Below are positions 25,358 to 27,813 of a stretch of DNA of 27,813 nt, piece after piece. This DNA is from an uncultured Rhodobiaceae bacterium. Its GTDB lineage: Archaea; Thermoplasmatota; Poseidoniia; Poseidoniales; Poseidoniaceae. The position numbers and the translations under genes were made by a program. The DNA lies in contig CALDQY010000105.1 in NCBI GenBank assembly GCA_937911445.1, positions 1 to 27,813 on the forward strand. The letters are read 5' to 3'. Position 1 is the stretch's first letter. Each line of letters opens with the position of its first letter. The notes under the pieces are model-generated. The model did no database searches, had not been told where the DNA came from, and saw nothing but the letters and a program-made list of their open reading frames with translations.

Positions 25358-26724
25358 GCATTCACCTCCTGTGTCCAAGAATTAAGACAGTCAACCAAAC
25401 GATCGAGGTCTCTTTGGCTTGTCTGATCGGTCACCGTGACCAACATTTGGTTCGTCTTATCAGCATACCAATTGGAGACATCAAGACCGCCCACGACCCC
25501 ATTCGCCTCGAGATATGCCAGACATGCTGACGTCGAAGCAGGTAATTCAACGACGAACTCGTTGAAATGGGACTGGCCATGATAAGGTAGTGTTACGCCT
25601 TCCACGCCAGCAAGTTGGCGCTTGAGCTGTGTGCAGGCAGCCATGTTTCGAACGGCGAGTTGTTCAAGTCCTTCTGGACCAAGGAGCGACATGTGCATGG
25701 CACCCATGAGCGCAATGAGCGTCTCGTTTGTACAGATATTGGATGTTGCACGATGCCGCCGAATGTGTTGTTCACGTGTCGAAAGCGTCAAGCAGTATGC
25801 CTCTTTACCGTCAACGTCGATGCTTCGGCCAACGATTCGGCCTGGCATGAGTCGGAGATAGGGCTGCGTACAGCCAAAAATGCCGTACAGTGGACCTCCA
25901 CCAGTAATTGGACTTCCGAGGGGTTGTCCTTCTCCGATGACAATATCCGCTCCGTAATTTCCTGGAGCTTCAAGCAAACCAAGCGATACAGGCTGAACAC
26001 CAACAATCAGTGCAGTTGTCTCTCCAATGATTTCCTTCAAGGAGGGATAGCCACCGTCGATGATACCCAGTGGGTTAGGTTGTTCAACATAGACTGCACA
26101 AGATCCACGTGCCCGCTGAACATCCTCAAGATTGATGCATCCATTCTCATCATGGCGAAGAGTCTCTACATTGATGCCTGCCCCTTGGCAGTAATTGTGA
26201 ATGACCGATATTCGGTCAGGCGGAGTTAGTTCCGAGATGTACACCGTATCTTTTTGTTCAGCCTTGCGATTGTGTACACGAACTGCGCAGGTGAGTGCTT
26301 CAGCAGCAGCTGTTGATCCGTCGTACAGGGAAAGATTGGTAATTGGCATAGCAATAAGCTCAGAGATAAGCGACTGGAATTCCCACATGGCTTGTAACAT
26401 ACCCTGAGAGACTTCCGGTTGATATGGAGTGTACGACGTCAGGAATTCTCCACGAGTGACGAGTTGGAACACGCAAGATGGTACAAAGTTTCGATACAGT
26501 CCTGCCCCAAGGAACGAAGGCTGGTCACCCAGTGCGAGATTCGCACCGAGTAGTCGCTTTGCGTCAGCGAGCAACGCCTCTTCGCTTTGAGCATCAGGCA
26601 ACGGTAAGTCGCCAACCATTCGCACCGATTCAGGCACGTCTGCAAACAGTGCATCGATGGACGCAACGCCCATCTCCTTCAGCATTTCTTCTTCTCGTCC
26701 AAGATTTGGTAATTGGTCAACCAT
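25354..26724 (-). CDS. gcvPA: Glycine dehydrogenase (decarboxylating) subunit 1
   Basis: Partner of GcvPB in the two-subunit P-protein. The 456 residues have the family patterns FLGAGLYRNFVPSCVFQLVTRGEFLTSYTPYQPEVSQG, LQAMWEFQSLISELIAMPITNLSLYDGSTAAAEAL, YVEQPNPLGIIDG and IVGEGQPLGSPITGGGPLYGIFGC (read here as VIGEGQPLGSP), plus GRSIDVDGKEAYCLTLSTREQHIRRHRATSNICTN. ATG 26724 is chosen because GAGGAGG lies eight bases before it; the open frame to 26745 adds seven residues that include the ribosome binding site. It is separated from gcvT by 83 bases and joined to gcvPB by a two-base overlap, so the subunits should be made in equal amounts. Confidence 0.96.
   Translation of the reverse strand: MVDQLPNLGREEEMLKEMGVASIDALFADVPESVRMVGDLPLPDAQSEEALLADAKRLLGANLALGDQPSFLGAGLYRNFVPSCVFQLVTRGEFLTSYTPYQPEVSQGMLQAMWEFQSLISELIAMPITNLSLYDGSTAAAEALTCAVRVHNRKAEQKDTVYISELTPPDRISVIHNYCQGAGINVETLRHDENGCINLEDVQRARGSCAVYVEQPNPLGIIDGGYPSLKEIIGETTALIVGVQPVSLGLLEAPGNYGADIVIGEGQPLGSPITGGGPLYGIFGCTQPYLRLMPGRIVGRSIDVDGKEAYCLTLSTREQHIRRHRATSNICTNETLIALMGAMHMSLLGPEGLEQLAVRNMAACTQLKRQLAGVEGVTLPYHGQSHFNEFVVELPASTSACLAYLEANGVVGGLDVSNWYADKTNQMLVTVTDQTSQRDLDRLVDCLNSWTQEVNA
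25362..25370 (-). promoter_or_regulatory. Ribosome binding site of gcvPB, inside gcvPA
   Basis: AGGAGGTGA, a near-perfect Shine-Dalgarno, sits within the last codons of gcvPA, four bases before the TTG at 25357. It decides the gcvPB start and explains why a TTG could be used efficiently. Confidence 0.75.
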
Positions 26725-26732
26725 GCGACTCG

Positions 26733-26739
26733 CCTCCTC
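26733..26739 (-). promoter_or_regulatory. Ribosome binding site of gcvPA
   Basis: GAGGAGG lies eight bases before ATG 26724 and decides this start over the upstream TTG at 26745. Confidence 0.65.
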
Positions 26740-26807
26740 AGGCAATCGTAACCAATCGCGTAGCGCTCATAATGTTCGTCATTGAACCGTCAAGAAACGT
26801 GGGCCGT

Positions 26808-27813
26808 CTATACAAAAGGCGGCCGAATTATAACAGCCTTAATGGAAGAGCGTGGACTCGCCGCAATCAGTACTTCATCGCCTTCGGATACACTCGAAAT
26901 GTAGCCGATTCCAATACCTGTGTTTCCAAGTGATGGAGAAGGCGCTCCTGACGTTAACTGACCGATCTTCGTACCATCGAGGGAGAGGACATCTTTGCCT
27001 GGTCTCGGCAAGGGTCCACGTTCGAGATACTTGATTCCCCACCATCGAGCATCATCGGATGCGTGAGAGAGTACACGATGACGTCCAGTGAACTCATGCT
27101 CCGTATCGAGGCCAAACGGTACATTCGTTTCCCATGAATCTCGAGCCAGGAAGGTATGGGTTCCATCATCGATTTGGGGCCAGAGGAAATCAACACCCGA
27201 AAGCAGGTATCCTTTCTCGAGACGAAGGGTGTCGCGTGCGCCGAGTCCAACAGGGGTAGCACCGGCATCGATGAGAGCACGCCACACAGTAGCGACCTGT
27301 TCGTTTGGAACAAAAATCTCGTATCCAAGCTCGCCTGTATATCCAGTTCCTTGAATCCACCCCGTCACACCAAGTTGATTTTCAGAGAACTCACGCCACT
27401 TGAACCGACCCACGTGTTGTCCATCACCCATTGCAGCATCCAAGTACGCCTTACTTGTTGGTCCTTGAAGAGCGATGATCGATGTTTCCGGAGAGAGATT
27501 TTCAATTGTGATTCCGGATTCACTGGGAGAGAATCCTTGGAACCAATCCCACATGACGTCGATCATCGAGGCGTTTGGAACACCAAGAATCTCGGTTTCA
27601 GATACAACAGCGAAGATCATATCATCGATGATGAATCCATCTTTGTCGAGAAAGTGCGTGTACGCACAGCGACCGGCGGTGATCGAGGAAACCTTCTGCG
27701 TAGCAATGGTCTCAAGCCACTCACGTACATTTGGGCCAGAGAAGCGGAATGTACCCATGTGAGAGACATCGAAGAGGCCGGCGGATTCTCGGGTTGCGAG
27801 ATGCTCAGCCTTG
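26808..27813 (-). CDS. gcvT: Glycine cleavage T-protein (aminomethyltransferase), N-terminus beyond window edge
   Basis: Transfers the methylene group from aminomethyl-lipoyl H-protein to tetrahydrofolate, releasing ammonia. About 334 residues are visible; the frame continues past the right edge, entering with EHLATRESAGLFDVSHMGTF, the typical start region, so only some 20-40 N-terminal residues are missing. Further signatures are YTHFLDKDGFIIDDMIF, IALQGPTS, GTGYTGELGYEIFVP and LGARDTLRLEKGYLLSG, followed by the C-terminal barrel domain with GxLTSGAPSPSLGNTGIGIGYI. The Met at 27758 is internal, not the start. It is first in the gcvT-gcvPA-gcvPB order; gcvH is not in the window. Confidence 0.96.
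   Translation of the reverse strand, partial: KAEHLATRESAGLFDVSHMGTFRFSGPNVREWLETIATQKVSSITAGRCAYTHFLDKDGFIIDDMIFAVVSETEILGVPNASMIDVMWDWFQGFSPSESGITIENLSPETSIIALQGPTSKAYLDAAMGDGQHVGRFKWREFSENQLGVTGWIQGTGYTGELGYEIFVPNEQVATVWRALIDAGATPVGLGARDTLRLEKGYLLSGVDFLWPQIDDGTHTFLARDSWETNVPFGLDTEHEFTGRHRVLSHASDDARWWGIKYLERGPLPRPGKDVLSLDGTKIGQLTSGAPSPSLGNTGIGIGYISSVSEGDEVLIAASPRSSIKAVIIRPPFV

Noticed and set aside
26746..26807. Possible glycine riboswitch before gcvPA
   Set aside because: The whole gap to gcvT is only about 80 bases and shows no tandem aptamer-like structure; glycine riboswitches are bacterial.
1..27813. CRISPR arrays, insertion sequences, integrases or attachment sites near the two tRNAs
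   Set aside because: No regularly spaced direct repeats, transposase-like ORFs, terminal inverted repeats or partial tRNA copies were seen.

Overview
This window looks like a piece of a planktonic euryarchaeal genome of the Marine Group II / Poseidoniales type. That placement is inferred from content, not from a database match. Archaeal markers are a CDP-archaeol synthase (CarS), an AglB/STT3 oligosaccharyltransferase, a GMP synthase ATP-pyrophosphatase subunit without a glutaminase domain, tRNA genes without encoded CCA, and several start codons with TATA-like boxes about 26-28 nt upstream (leaderless style). Many large signal-peptide or membrane-anchored surface proteins rich in Asp, Thr and Ser fit a marine archaeon. 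Coding density is very high and no non-coding stretch exceeds about 130 bases.

Layout. 1-2033 (minus): 5' part of an unusually long AglB with about ten extra membrane segments before the catalytic core. 2159-3421 (minus): purD, divergent from carS (3512-4174, plus). 4215-5966 (plus) is a secreted, C-terminally anchored beta-rich protein, convergent with two minus-strand envelope proteins (5969-7222 and 7303-8232); the second ends in a PGF-CTERM-like segment. 8312-8385 is a CAT-anticodon tRNA directly behind an HD-domain phosphohydrolase (8410-9717, minus).

9809-21037 (plus) is one tightly spaced run of six genes: a membrane-anchored OB-fold/TSP3 protein, a TctA-like (DUF112) permease, a 1627-residue surface protein with six lamin-tail domains, two complete phospholipase D HxKx4D motifs, TSP3 repeats and a C-terminal anchor, a Bax-inhibitor-1 family protein, an isopenicillin-N-synthase-like 2OG-Fe(II) oxygenase, and a bacterial-type thymidine/pyrimidine-nucleoside phosphorylase. 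tRNA-Asn(GTT) and a 49-residue membrane peptide gene follow.

21341-23423 (minus): guaAB, purE and a four-TM membrane protein; 23505-23879 (plus) is a small two-TM protein with a TATA-box promoter. 23858-27813 (minus): glycine-cleavage genes gcvT (5' end outside the window), gcvPA and gcvPB; no gcvH is present here.

The most interesting proposal is that the 9809-21037 run is a surface DNA-scavenging system: a lamin-tail/PLD enzyme and an OB-fold protein outside the membrane, a permease of unknown substrate, and an intracellular nucleoside phosphorylase. Lamin-tail and OB-fold domains occur together in known secreted nucleases; here they sit on two neighbouring anchored proteins. This is inference from domains and gene order.
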